A DNA stretch of 64,000 nucleotides from contig QXCR01000026.1 of NCBI GenBank assembly GCA_004380135.1, positions 248,001 through 312,000 of the forward strand, read 5' to 3'. Source of the stretch: Stemphylium vesicarium. Taxonomy: Eukaryota > Ascomycota > Dothideomycetes > Pleosporales > Pleosporaceae. Position numbers and translations under genes: made by a program. Below, in pieces: positions 32,082 through 45,000 of this stretch; position 1 is the stretch's first letter; each line of letters starts with the position of its first letter. The notes under the pieces were generated by a model. The model did no database searches. It saw only the letters and a program-made list of their open reading frames with translations, and was not told where the DNA came from.

Positions 32082-32589
32082 ATGGGCAACACGGTATCGA
32101 ATTTCGTCCACAAAGCCGTCAGCACAGTCAAAAACACTGTCTCGGACATGTTCCGCCGCATCGCACCGCCCGTCGTCCGCTACGTCGTCAAGCATCCCTT
32201 CCGCACCCTCGGTCACATCGCCAGTTGCGTGCTCTTGCTTTTGCCCTGTGTCGTTACAGGTCCGCTATTGGGCTTGGTTGGATTCGCAGGAATTGGTATT
32301 AGAGCAGGTGGGGTAATGAGCGCAGCAGGTAGAGTGAGACAGGCTGATGGAAGAAATTGTAGGATCGCTTGCGGCGGGTGTGCAGTCTGCTGTGGGTGCT
32401 GTATCTGCTGGAGGCACATTTGCGGTTCTGCAGTCAGCTGCGGTAAGTACGAGCATTGCACTGGGTGACATATTTGATTGATCAACATAGATAGGCGGAT
32501 ATGGCACGACCGTGGTCGCGCAGACAGTCGGGGCAACTGTCGTTGCAGCAGAAGCTGTCGGAGCTGTCATTCGCGCGGGACAGAAGTGA
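32082..32589 (+). CDS. IFI6/IFI27 (ISG12)-like small membrane protein
   Basis: A 134-residue hydrophobic protein. Exons 32082-32307, 32363-32442 and 32491-32589 join in frame through introns of 55 and 48 bp. The basic amphipathic N-terminus (about 45 residues) is followed by Gly/Ala-rich hydrophobic helices with the family pattern: LVGFAGIGIRAGSLAAGVQS, then SAGGTFAVLQSAAIGGYG and an Ala/Val-rich last helix ending in IRAGQK. This matches the interferon-induced 6-16/ISG12 domain, which in animals localises to mitochondria or the nuclear envelope and influences apoptosis. Fungal copies have no established role. The domain call is from pattern recognition; mitochondrial or ER membrane location is inference. 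Confidence 0.78.
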
Positions 32590-32853
32590 AGAGTAAAGCA
32601 AAGACGGTCTTCATTTGAAGGAACGCGAGCCACATGGCAACAACAACCCGTATGAGATCTTTGAACGACAAGAAAGATTGTGTAATCAGGACGCAGTCGT
32701 AGTCTAGACTCTAGGTTACACGGGAAGGCTTCAATTGCAATGAAGGAATGTGTTTCATAGGTCGTATTCCTTTTCACATTATGCTATTGTACATAGTAAA
32801 GCCCACAGTGGAGCAGATTAAGTCAAATCGTAAGACATCGTTATGCCAGTCGC

Positions 32854-34102
32854 TTAGTTACCGACTTGGATGGCGTAACCACCATCAACAGTGACAGTCT
32901 GGCCATTGAGGTACTGGCAGCTGACGGCGAACATAATAGCCGCGGCCATATCCTGATCCTTTCCGGGTCGCTGAGCAGGAAGTCCTTCCTTGTGCTCCTT
33001 GGGCATCTCGCTCTTCTGGTTGTCGTCTCTGCTCTCCTGTGTAGTCATCTCTGAAGGGAAGACACCAGGAGCGATAGAGTTTACGCGGACCTACAAAGTA
33101 TTGTTAGCCCAGTAATACGGTGAAGTGCGTCATTTTTACATACCTTGATACCGTTCTTGGCGATTTCGGACGCGAGCATCTTGTTGAGGTGGACGGCGGC
33201 GCCCTTGCTGCTGTTGTAGGCAAAGTGACCCTGCGAAATACGAATGTGGCCTGAGATGGAAGTTATGTTGATGATAGTGCCCGAGTATCCCTTGTGTGTC
33301 TCGGTGGACTTTTGCAGAAGCGGGAGGAATGCTGCACTCATGAGGAAGGGGCCAACCACGTTGGTCTGGTAGACGTCCAGCCATTCCTTCTCGGTGGTGC
33401 CGTCAAAGAGCTTTTCTACGAGGTCTTCGGAGCTACCCTTGACTTCAGTCTTGCCTGGTGCGATACCAGCGTTGTTGACTGCTCATGTTAGCAAGAGACG
33501 ACTATTGCTATAGGGTAGATGCTTACCCAGAACGCATAGGCACTTCTCCTTTGACTCAATCTCCTTCTTGATCTTGCTATCTCAAAGTTAGTACAACCGA
33601 TTCACGAAAGTTACATAAATACTTACGATACACCCTCCTTGGTGCTGACGTCACCAACAATCGGGATAATCTGTCCTGCAATGTTCTGCCCATGTACCTC
33701 AACTACCTTCTCAAGCTTCTCTTCGGTCCTGCCAACGATGTACACCTTCATACCATTGACAGCCAACGTTTGGGTGATCATCAGGCCGATACCCGAGCCA
33801 CCACCAGTGACTAGAGCAACCTTGTCCTTGACATCAAAGACTTGGCTCATCTGGAGCTCGGGGTTGTTGGACGGAGGCATACTGGCAAAGTCGCGTTGTT
33901 GAATTTGGGGTGGAAATTGTTTTGAAATTTGCTGCGCGCGTTCAACTGCTTGCATACGATTAAGTTTTGTTGTGAGTAAAGAGGTAAGAGGTCGTGGTGC
34001 TGGAGTTGTGATATATCGGGCAAGTTGGTGTGGTCTGACGTCACGGTGTGAGCACCGCGAAGCAGAACGCGTCAAAGTGACGTGTAGGACTCGAAATGAC
34101 AT
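32854..34102 (-). CDS. Short-chain dehydrogenase/reductase, possibly mitochondrial
   Basis: A 365-residue NAD(P)-dependent oxidoreductase of the classical SDR family. Exons 33627-34102, 33527-33576, 33144-33478 and 32854-33090 join in frame. The Rossmann motif TGGGSGIG is at about residues 99-106, NNAG follows the second intron, and the catalytic YxxxK appears as YNSSK with an upstream ITSISGH serine. The C-terminal VDGGYAIQVGN is the usual SDR end. The first 50 residues are rich in Arg, Ser and Leu without acids, like a mitochondrial presequence. In-frame ATGs at residue 50 and at MSQVFDVKDK (residue 85) could give a cytosolic form. The substrate is unknown. Confidence 0.9.
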
Positions 34103-34927
34103 TGCGAAAAATTTAGATGCCAAAACAACGAATTTTCGATAATTGGGTGCCTAAGCTAAACGAATCAAATAGTACGGGGTTTGTTAGATGAGGAGAAGTG
34201 CACGCAAAAGGGTGTTTCGCGCGCGTGGGTTGAGCCACTTACGGGAGGTCACGATGAAATCACCAGGATTGCAGATCGACCTGCACGCGGTGTCACGTTT
34301 CGATCATCACCTCGGAAGAAGACTGAGCGGCTACCGTACAAATTGTGGGCAGCCTAGCTCTTAATCAGCAGAAAAGTTACGTCTTGCTGCCAATGCACCT
34401 TTTCACGAAAACCTTTTCTGGCGAGTGTGGAGCCTACAAAGCATGCCTCTCAATCGCATTCCAGAATACATTATCTGATGACCCACTCTATTTTCTTGTT
34501 CCAATAAGATTGATCCTAGATCTGACGACCGCCACTAGAACGCTTGGGAACATGCTTCTCCGACCATTCCCTTATAGCCATGATACACCCGTCAACGAAC
34601 ACAGTCTGTTCTGCGTCTTTATTCCAACCAAGCAAGACTAGGCACTTGCTTGAAAGGATAAACCGGAAGAGATTGTCAAGATTGGGCCGCTGAAAGCTGC
34701 TGTGAAGTAGGCAGGGATTTCGACACGTGAGGACGAGAGTAGTGATGTGGAAGTGATAGATGCGTATAGGGCTTCTCTTCGAGATGGGAAGTCCTCATAT
34801 TGTGCTTGTAGGAAGAATTGATCATCGTTGAAGCTTAACGCTCATTCGATCTTGTTTCTGGTCTTAGCTCGGGTGCGGCTAGGCCGTCCTGGACGATTAA
34901 GAAGCCTCTTCTAGTTGCGACAAAGCT
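34103..34927. other. Intergenic: SDR promoter and 3' flank of coiled-coil gene
   Basis: About 825 bp. A 98-codon frame at 34345-34641 on the plus strand has no recognisable content. Nothing else is seen. Confidence 0.5.
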
Positions 34928-36492
34928 TTACCCGAATCCAGAACACACCCTCGCCTTCAGCAACACGTTGCTTATCTCAAGGTGCTCGCCCCACTCATTC
35001 CCATGCTTTATGAGACCGGGAAACGCGCAGAAGAGAAAGGTGCGGTCAGTTTCCATGTCTGTGTCATCGTCCATGCCGGAATCCACGTTGTTGACGGCTT
35101 CCATCGTACGGTCATCCAGATGCATTTTTGTGTCTCGGCCGCGGAAGAATAGCAGCTGATAGCGGGCTTTCTGAAGCGCAAGTGTCCGCTGTAGATCGAC
35201 GGCGTCCTTGAGTATTCCGTCCAACGTGGACTGTGCGGGAAGTGGGACGGTGGTGGACGTTAGAGTAAAGAGTAAATGGCAGATTTCTCCGAGAAGGTGG
35301 TGCAGCGATTGCTCTCTTTCTCTTTTGAGGTCATGTTGTACTTTGCTGCACTCCAGCACCTGGATTGTAGCTCGTTTCCATTGGCCGTAGGCAGTACCAC
35401 CATCTTGCACTTTCTCCGCAAATGACTGAACTATCGCTAGTGAACCCGTACTGGATAACCCGAAAATAAGAGGGCTGTCGAAGATCTGCATGAGTGAATT
35501 CGAAATGATGGCTTGATACAACGCAAGCCTGTCTGCACCCTGAATACCAGTCATGTAGTGAGGACATAGTGCGCGAAGGGTGTCTTCAGTCTCTTTCGGA
35601 AGATTGTCAAAGCTTGGCTTCAACCGTCTAAAGTTTGATACTGTCCACTCGCGAACGCGGTTGGCGAGCTGTGAAAAGGACTCGACAAGATCGCCATCGG
35701 TGGCCTGCGAATGCATACGTGTGAGTGAGGATATGCTCGACTTCAGCGACATTAGCTGCTGAAGCCGCTCTTGGGACTCCTTCTCTGTAGCATGCAACCG
35801 CATTCTCAGCTCACCCACTTCTCCTCGTGGCTTTGACTGCTCTGGACTCTCGCGAGCTCCGCCAGGAGGTGTAAGCTGGTCTTCTAACAGCGCAATCCGG
35901 TAACGCAGCTCATAGTTTTGGCGAAGCAGCGCTGCGTCCTCGCCTTGATCAGTCTTATGTGTATCGTTTGCTCCCCGGACGTTGCTTGCTGCTCCAGAAG
36001 ACGCATTTCCTGTATTCGGGCGTATTTCAGCGAGCTGTTGCCTTAATCCTTCAATCGTAATGTGGTCTGTTTGTTGGTTTTCTTGCGCTTTGCTCATGTC
36101 TTCTCGCAATGAGGCTTGTTCTTCTTTCGCGATCGCCAGGGCTCTTTCTAGATCCGTGACCCTGTCTATCATGGTCATACCCAGAGCATCCCTATCGTGT
36201 TGCACAGTGCTTGTCGGCTCATTGTCGGGCTCTGGCGTGCCCCCGCCTCGATGCCTCAGCATATCATTAAAAGGGTTTCTACAGCGGCGTACTTCCTCCT
36301 TCCTCGCATTGGGAGCAGCTACGGTGGCTTTCGGTGGAGTGAGGACACTATTGGAGGACTTTGGGGATCTTGAAGTGAATCTCGCGCCGCGTTTTACCGT
36401 GAGCCGGCTGGGAGTGTCTGCAGGTGTCAAAAGATGGGCTGCGACTATAAGCGCCGGAGTTGAAGCATACCAGAGCTCTTTCGTTCGGTCAT
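34928..36492 (-). CDS. Hypothetical coiled-coil protein
   Basis: I do not recognise this protein. The best model joins a 22 bp first exon (36471-36492) to 34928-36417 through a 53 bp GTATGC...CTGCAG intron, giving 503 residues. The N-terminus is basic and Ser/Pro-rich (SRLTVKRGARFTSRSPKSS). Residues about 85-240 form two coiled coils, the first starting with MIDRVTDLERALAIAKEEQ, the second with LLRQNYELRYRIALLEDQL. The C-terminal half is helical and ordered-looking, with REWTVSNFRRLKPSF and an acidic DSGMDDDTDMETD stretch. It is transcribed divergently from the Hsp70-like gene. The layout suggests a structural or scaffold protein, but no function can be assigned. Confidence 0.72.
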
Positions 36493-36960
36493 GGCTGCGA
36501 CCGAGCGTTCCGATCTCAGGGTCGCATCGGAATGATCATCGCAACGAACACCAAAGGGAACAAACTCCAGCACGCACTTTACACAACTAAGTTTTGGTGT
36601 CGCGATGGCTGACGCCATGAAGATGCTCGGCGTCAAAACCCAATCCTGCAGCCTTGAGCCAGCTGACGATCGCCGCCGCCCCCTGCAGCTGGCCGCCGTC
36701 TGCACCACATGGTACCGCGCGCGACCTTCCAGGCTTCAATACCGCATTCCGCCTCTCGCCGGTGCCTGAATCATTCAATGTTTTCCAGGCAAGCACATTC
36801 ATGACCACAGTGTCTCCTCGGTGCGCTGTTCCATACAAATGATACTCCTGTCCGTTCTGGTATGATCCAGCCCCGCGCTCCGACCCCACGCGACGCCAAC
36901 GCGATCCTCCCAAGCCAACAGCACCATCACCGCCAGGTTTAGAACAACGGGACGCAGACG
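36493..36960. promoter_or_regulatory. Divergent promoter region between coiled-coil and Hsp70-like genes
   Basis: 468 bp between two start codons on opposite strands. It must supply both promoters. No coding frame is supported. Confidence 0.45.
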
Positions 36961-39005
36961 ATGAACAGCACATTCCCGAGCAGAGGGAGCAGCATACCCA
37001 CAACATTCAACCCAGGGACCAATGCCACCATTGGCGCAAGCAGCGTGCCGTTGAGCAGCACTACTGCCAAGGACAGGCTGGTTGTTGGTGTTGATTTCGG
37101 GACCACATACAGCGGTTGGTAGCAGCCATTGCGCCATGTGCGACCAATGGGGAGGGAAGCTGAATATTCACAGGTGTTGCTGCCGTGTACAGCGCGACTC
37201 CTGACGACATTGACATCATCAAGACGTGGCCTGGAGGAAATGGTATGCCCGGCTTCATTGGACAACAAGACGGTCTTCCAAGCTGACGTATGCTCCTAGG
37301 TATCACGTCCGATAAAGTCCCTACCGAGATCGGGTATATCGAACCTCCCTCCCCGTTCGAATCCTCCACAAAACCCGCGCAGACCATAAAATGGGGCTTC
37401 CAGTTCAAGCCAGAGGAGACGCGTCTCCGATGCATAAAGCTCTTCCTCGACCGAAGTCAGAAGCTGCCGCACTTTGTGTCGCCGTTAGAGACAGCAGCGC
37501 AACTCCGCAAATATGAAAAGACAGTCATGGATGCAGTTTCCGACTATCTTTCGCAGATATACAAGCATACAATGGAGACACTGAGCAGGAGATATGGCGA
37601 GACTTTCATCAGCTTGACAAAAGTGGAATTCGTCCTGACCGTACCCGCTGTGTGGTCAGATTCGGCCAAGGATGCGACGCTGAAGGCCGCCGAAAAAGCT
37701 GGTATGGGCAACAGACACGAACTGAAGCTCATCTCGGAACCCGAAGCTGCCGCGGTGTATACTCTCAAAGCCATACAACCGAATCACCTGCAGGTCGGGG
37801 ACAACTTCATTGTATGCGACGCTGGAGGTGGTACTGTGGATCTGATAGCCTACAAAATTACGCAGCTCTTCCCTCTCCGCGTCGAAGAGTCGGCAGTCGG
37901 CACTGGCGGTCTCTGTGGCTCAACCTTCATCAACTACCGTTTCGAAGACTACGTCAAGAAGCGAATCGGAGTAGAGCGATATACGTGGATGCGCGAGAAG
38001 AAGGCCAAGACGTGGAACATGGGTATGAAGTACTTTGAAGAGTTCGTCAAGCGCAACTTCAACGAAGAAGAACACAACGAAGTCAACATCCCTTTCCCGG
38101 GTCTACCGGACGATGAAGAAGCGGGGCTGGACTCAGGATTCCTCGTCATGAGCGCCGAGCAAGTCAAGGACCTGTTTGACCCGGTTATCGAAGAAGTCAT
38201 ACATCTAGTAGAGGGCCAAGTGCATAGTATAAGAGAAAAGGGGGGCCTGGTCTGTGGTATCGTGCTTGTCGGTGGGTTCGGACAGAGCAATTACCTCTAC
38301 AGCCGGATGAAGTCATACTTCAACGACAGCGCACCGCCCCCGCCTTACACCGAGAGACCAACACATGCCGTCGCAGTAAGCGCGCCACAGTCGATCGAGA
38401 TATACCATCCCATCCATGCCTGGACAGCAGTCGTGCGCGGCGCTGTGCTGCGCGGTCTGGAGGGCAACATGGTAATCAGCCGACGGAGTCGCTGGCACTA
38501 CGGTACCAGTTACGCCACCGTATTCGACGAGTCCAAACACCCCATCTCAGATCGCTACTGGAGTCCCCTCTGGGAACGCTGGATGGTGTCCGATCGGATG
38601 CAATGGCATATTGCAAAGGTGAATCCTTATTCCACCCCTCTTATTTTTCCCTGCTAATATGCCGATTCCAAGGGCGCACAAGTCTCGGAATCCCGCCCAA
38701 TATCTTTCCACTACACACGCAATTTCCGTCCGGGCCAATCTCTCATCGTAGAAGACGATCTTATCGCTTGTGACGCCGACGTCGCACCGGACTCTTTTTC
38801 CAAAGGACTCATTAATGTTTGCACTCTGACCACAGACTTGAATACCGTTCCCAAGAGCCTTTTCACTAGGCTGACAACGACCAAGGGTGTAGAGTTTGAT
38901 AATTTGGATTTTACTCTTGACATGCGGTGTGAAAGTGCGGGATTAGTATTTGAGCTCAAGGTTGATGGGGTCAGGTATGGCGGTGTTAGTGCAAAGTTTC
39001 ATTGA
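36961..39005 (+). CDS. HSPA12-like Hsp70-family ATPase protein
   Basis: A 624-residue actin/Hsp70-fold ATPase-like protein. Exons 36961-37114, 37174-37242, 37300-38618 and 38673-39005 join in frame. Nucleotide-binding motifs are in order: phosphate-1 VGVDFGTTYSG, interrupted by the first intron at its last Gly; connect-1 region EPEAAAVYTL; phosphate-2 CDAGGGTVDLI; adenosine motif VLVGGFGQSNYL. There is no canonical Hsp70 substrate-binding domain or EEVD end; the C-terminal 150 residues are distinct. This is the HSPA12-type layout, expanded in filamentous ascomycetes and often near self/non-self or stress genes. Chaperone activity is not shown by the sequence. Confidence 0.88.
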
Positions 39006-42000
39006 TAGACATAGGCATGGAGGAGGGAAGGGAAAGTGGTGTACATCCGGCATCCTTGGTTTAGATGATCAAGGTAATAGATACTTAGTCGAAAAGAAGG
39101 AAGCAAAGATTCAGGTTCGAAACCTGGTTGTTTCGATGTAAATTTCCCATCATGTTGTACCTTTCAGGTGGCAAGGTATTTATCTCTTGCTTCTTTTTTC
39201 AGCGCCTCGAGCTTCGTCTCATTCGTGTGTAGGGATGTAAAAGACTCCTACCTTGTACCAGGCGGTGAGATAGCGTACCACCAATTACCTGTATTTGCAC
39301 TTCCTACCCACTTTGTAGCGTTTCTACGCTGGACTGCTTATGGGTACTACTCGCATTGAATCTACATGGCGAGTGCAGAGGTTCTTTCGTATCTTCATGA
39401 TGATGATGTTGGCTGCGTCTGAATGTCTGCTTTGGCGGAGTTTCACGCTGAGTATAGGAGACTCCTGATTCAAAATGTGGGTGTGTACGCAAGCATGTGC
39501 TCCGTCTCTTTTCCTGTATACCCGTGTGCCTAGTTCATAGATAGACATGCTCCCAGTACGAGCAGGCCAAGATCGCCTGGATAACAGGGAGCTAGTGTTT
39601 GTTCCTAACCGAGTTCAAATGCTGTCCTTTGAATTTCGTGTCGCGGTTACAGCCAGTGCCAGTACGGATGTGGGCTAGATCGCGACAATGGCTACGTGTC
39701 TTCATTTCTGAAGCCGGCCCTTTGCTCAGTGGGTTCAAGACTCATGTCGACGTGTTAGTAGTGGTCAGTTACTATCGGTATTTATTGTTGCTGCCGTTGA
39801 TCGACCTTGGAATGAGAGAACAGTGGTGGATCCTGAGCAATGCAACATGCTGACCGTCCTATTGGAAAAAATGGTGTATCGCTCTCGGATATTGTAGCTG
39901 ACCATCCGCTGGAAGTTCCCGATATGTCTATGATACGGGTATACGAAGAAAAAATCCAGTGAGGCCTAGGTGTTGAGAGATGAGATCGTCGTGAATGTTC
40001 CATTCTGGAAGTCATCTCCGGTTGCTGGTTCGGATTGATATTGATTTCTCAGCATTAAGTAAGCGCTTGAGAAGGAAAGGAGAACCCCCACGCTCTTGCA
40101 CGCGACGATCCAAGGGATTTGTTGTTCGTTTCTGGAAAATGACTGGGGTTGAGACGATCAGGTTGGGACAATGCACTTGTGAAGAAGATGTACAGTGATG
40201 CTGGTGTCGTCAGCATCGCCTGTCGCCATGTCTAGGTCTAGTATCATTGCGCATGCCGGAAGATTACTTACCCTAATAGTTCGATGTATTCGCAGCATCT
40301 AGCTGCACTCGTCAAGAGTAGCAATGTCATACGATTGTGCATTAGTTCCACTCAACCACCCTTGGTCGCGTGTTCCAGGGATTCACGTTGTTTGATGCCA
40401 TGAGTGCATCATCTGTGTTGTGTGCCTGAGCACTTTGTTTAACCTTCATTTGCAACCGGCTGTCTGTCAAGCCAACGGATATGTTTCCCTTTCCAGGCAA
40501 ACGAGAGATTCCAAGACGACGCTCCTACCAATGTTCGGAGATCAGCAAGCGGAACTAAAGACCCGACGATGAGTGGTTCCGCCGATCTCTATGCCAAGTC
40601 AAGGGGGCGTTTGCTAGTGAAACCCCGCATCTGGATTCCCTGTCTGGGATCGGTGGTAGCGAATGTATTCTAGCGATCGCTCGGGAAAACTCCCGCCTGT
40701 AAGATCCAGGAAGTCTCGGGGAGATTGCCGTAAGTTTTGACACGAGATTTGCGGACTTGAGGGCGAACAGGCTGAAACCTTTTGCAGTGCGAGAACGAAG
40801 ACATAAGGAGATGCCCCGCAGAAGAGCACAGCGTTGTGGGGCCTGTAAGACGCGTGCACATCAAGGAGATTAGTATCCAGACTCTAGCTGTGGATCTTTG
40901 ATACTGAATGCAGTATTTTGGGCGAATTATGGGCCTCGGATGCGTCTCCGGACCAACTGCCGGGCTCGGATCGGAACCTCTACCGGTGGCTCGGGTTAAT
41001 CACCCGGGCACGAGAAACGGGAGAAGGAAGTATTGTTTCCCTTTCTTCTTTTTCGATCCCACCAAATTAGATGAGACGGTTACAGCGGTAAGCATGCGCT
41101 GCTTCACTCCTCCTCGAAGCCCCTGTATAAGACTTGCGATTCAGGGTTCAAGATACTGTCTGCCGAGTCAGTTACGATACTTCGCTTGGTGAGCGGGATT
41201 TGCCGGATGCCTATCGCAAACCTAGACTCCACAGAAATGCAATACCGTAATGCAGAACGAATAGGGCCGATTTCCACACTTTGGATCTTCGACTCGAGAA
41301 AAACCACGTGCTGAGTCGTGAATGTGGATGTGAATGTGGGGAGGCTAAGATGAACTAGTGTTGTCGCTGGTGGGAAGGAGCCGTCTTTGTATCTTTGTAT
41401 CTAGGTAGATCACCGAGAAAAGCTCAGTGTCTCCTAGACGTGGTCAGTACCTTTAGCATAGGGAGATCACTGCTGGATGCATCGCGCGAAGTAAAGACAA
41501 CGAATGAGGCTGCGCGGGCACTAACGCTCCAGTGTGGCATACCTACCTCCCCACATGCATCGACAAAGGCGCCGTCAAGAACGACCGAACCTTATTTATA
41601 ACGCATGCGGTTGTGGGGCAGCTATTCAGAACCGCCCTGATATACAGCAGACGGAGGTACTTCCGTGTACCTTTGTACGATGCGAACCCCGACCACCGAT
41701 GGTCGATGGCGGACGTTCGACAAACGGTAAACGTAGAAGCGCGCTTGTACGGTCCGTATTGAGTGTGAAGTCTGTTCTGGTTAGTGGGGCTTTAGCGCGG
41801 CTTCTAACGTTGTGCGCTGCCTCTCCTGAAGATCAGTAATTGAGTTTGTTGGAACGGACACTAGTTAACTAATTGTTGATCTCCACGGTGTCGGAATGAG
41901 TCTCCGCCATGTCGGGCTGACAGTGTAGAAATCTGACCCGAACTGACGTTTCAGCTATAGAGATTGCCAAGGTGCACAGTAAGCGTTATTGTAAGATGCG

Positions 42001-45000
42001 GTGCAGCCAGTGCAGGGGAACGAATGACATGTAGAAGTCATTTCTGAAACTCGACAAAGTTCAACCTAAGTACTTGCCATTCGAAGTAGCTGCTCGGTGC
42101 AACTCAACCAGAAGCTTTCTAAGCGATATATACTTGGGTGTGCGTGCCTCAAGCTTTAGAGATCTTGCCAATGCATACAACACGCGTGGTGGTGGTGGTA
42201 CGATATTTTACGGGCTCATTGTGTTGGGCCCGACAACTTGGAGGCATGTGGGAAAATTCATCGCCCAAACGTATGACTGACCGCCTGACTTCAAAAGTCT
42301 CCAGATAGTAGGCCGGCATGTGCGCTTCTTCGGCTAACGGCGACACCATCACGATTCTCAAGTGTAGGGACACGTGCCTAGGACTAGTCTCTGCGTAGAG
42401 GTTAACTAAAATGCAAGCGACAAACTTGGGAAGGATAGTGTAGAGGGGCAATAAGACAGAACGAAAGCGTAGCGGATGCAGGGCCCGGAAGCTGTCATAC
42501 CAAGGTCATACCATGGAAGTAGGAAGTTTCTCAGTGTGGTTGCGTGTCGATGACGGAGTTATGGCCGGATTGGCTAGGGTGTGTTGAGGGCAGTCGTAGC
42601 CGTGTCGATGTCGTACAAGACCACGTGCAAGATGGGAATGCACGATGAATGGATGTCGGTGATTTTTTGCTCCGGAGTGCAGGGCTGGCAGGAGGCATGG
42701 GCTCGGAGATAAGCAGGATGCTGGGCGATCAGCCAAGTTGTCCTTTGCATTGAGTAGAGCTGTATTGTTCGTCTCCCTAGTACCGTAACTACCGTATCGC
42801 TGATGGAAACAGCTCCCTGGTTAGACCATGCTCCCTTGTTCTTGATCGTTTGCGGGTTGCTGTCAGTGACAGACAGCCACAGAGCGGCTGATGCTACACC
42901 GTTACGCCCCGTAGTGTTCAGTACAGATAATGAACAGGTCGGCAACAGGGCGCGTGGGGTATCAGCATTGATGGTGTTGCGGTAGTAGTGCGAAAGCGGC
43001 GTGCAGTAAGCACAAGACTTGCAGGAACAAAGCTCGTGCATGGTCAAGGCAACGCGACTGGTGCGACCTGCCGGATATGAGGTGCTCCAAGGACGAGGTA
43101 GGGTAGCAGGTCGTCGGGGCTCGGTGTTGGCCGCCGCAGCTTCCTAATGGCGCACATGCGGTGGTCGCACTGTTGGATGGGATTGCGACTATCTGCATAG
43201 CGAGCATGTCAGCTGTTTATCGTAAGACTGATAGCCAGCAATGCCATGGGAGCCTCAAAGGGCCCTGGGGGCCTACCCCACAAGTCGCCAGGAGCAGGAT
43301 GCCGGTGTATCTCGACGATGCTGCTGCCGCCGGCGGCGAAGATGGCGCCGCGGCCAATGGGCGACGGCATATGGGCCGAGGGTACAAGTGTACAAGGACA
43401 GGGACTGGGAAGATACGGCGCGGGGGCCTGACCCATGGATCCCTCGAGGGCTCCTTCGGTCCTTCGCTCCTTCCATTTTTCAAAAAACCCTTACGCCGCA
43501 ACTGGCAGGCACGAGTTGCGAGCTCCCAAGGGGTGGAAGCTGCGACTAAGCGAGCCAAGAGCGGTGACGGGGAGAGGCACCATGAGCGCATGCAAGCCTT
43601 GCTCGAGCGTGCGTTCACGGGCGGAACAAGCGCCTCTCGCCTGTCCCAGGGTGCAAACACCACCTAATGATCGCGTTCTCCATTATCCCCGACTCTCCCA
43701 GCCAGGCGTGGCGCCGCCGCCGCATCGATCGGTTGAAGTCCGGTATGTTTCAGATACAATAAGTATTTAGCCAGAATGCGTGGCTATACTAGTCGCTGCG
43801 TCTTCGTAGCTAAGCTCGAGCCTGACGACTGGAACTTTTCCATTTGCACTATTACCGAAGACCTGGTCCAACGAGGCGTCAAGCAGCCATTGTCTTCGGC
43901 CCATGTCTGGAGCTAACACAGCCTGTCGGCATCGGCACGAGACAGGCATGCTGGCAGTGGATTCCATCAGGCGCGGACACACGGAAGAAGGAATCATGTA
44001 AAACGTGTGATAACCGTCGTGCCCTGCTTCCCACTGCTCAGTGCGCTGGTGGGAAAAAGGTAAAAAAGTAACTTCCTCTGCGCCTCATCACCCTTGCGCC
44101 CGCCGCGGACCGGTGGGGGAGATGCTGCACAGATGCCGTCGGGGAATAGCAAGCGCGCTGCTGATGCCGTGAGCGTTGCGGTGCCACTCTACACGCTGTC
44201 GGGGGGCCCAGCCTGGCAACAGAGAAATCGAGATGCCTGAAAAGGGCCGAAAGGATTTTGTATCAGATCGCGACTACCACGTGCAATCGCCAGTCTTGGA
44301 CTGATGCCCGGACTATTGGAGTGCAAGTCATGCAGCGAAACCATAGCCAGAGCGCTGGGTCAGGCCTCGCGACCTGCGATCATTAACCGACGACCGGTCG
44401 CCATCACGTACTGCAATCCACTTGCACTGCTTGGCCAGTGACATACATGCTGGACCAAGTCTTGTGCAACCCAACTGTGGAAACGCTGATTGCCCTCAAT
44501 CACGATGACGCGAGTGGAGATTAGTCGACCCTCTCCCAGGGCCTTGCTAGCGAAATGAACAGTGTGGAGAAGGACGCGCTGTCGCAGCCAATTTGTCGCA
44601 GACGCCAGCATACCATGACGCCGCCAGCAGTTCACGTCGGCGTTATCCCTGTGCCACACACGCCAAAGCGCCTCGACAACTACTGCCTCCGTCGGGGGAT
44701 CATCGCGGCGGGCATTCGCTACCGAGCATGTCACGTCACGACCTTGAGCAGACCTGGCCCTCATTTGCGCAAACCAAACCCTCCGGGTCTCCAGTCTGCG
44801 TCAGCTCTCTTGGTCAGGCTCTTCGGCCCTGTCTCCATCGAGGCCCTCATCGCCGTCCTCGTCATCTTAGATCCGGACAACTGTTGAATCTCAACCCTGC
44901 CTCAACCACCTTCCCTGGCCACCTTTACACGCACAGAGCCTTTCTAAATTAACCTCACGTAACCTGTCTTCTCCTGCTGCAGCAACCTGCCTTGGATACG

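Noticed and set aside
39046..39135. B-box-like GGTTCGAAACC with a T-arm hairpin near 39113
   Set aside because: The seven bases after the T arm have no matching acceptor strand upstream and no anticodon stem could be drawn, so it is not a tRNA; at most a relic.
42574..43047. 157-codon frame on the minus strand
   Set aside because: Mixed composition, no domain or signal peptide, no conserved-looking block.
43161..43770. Several overlapping frames of 60-168 codons on both strands
   Set aside because: GC-rich DNA keeps all frames open by chance here; none has domains, splice logic or a distinct codon pattern.
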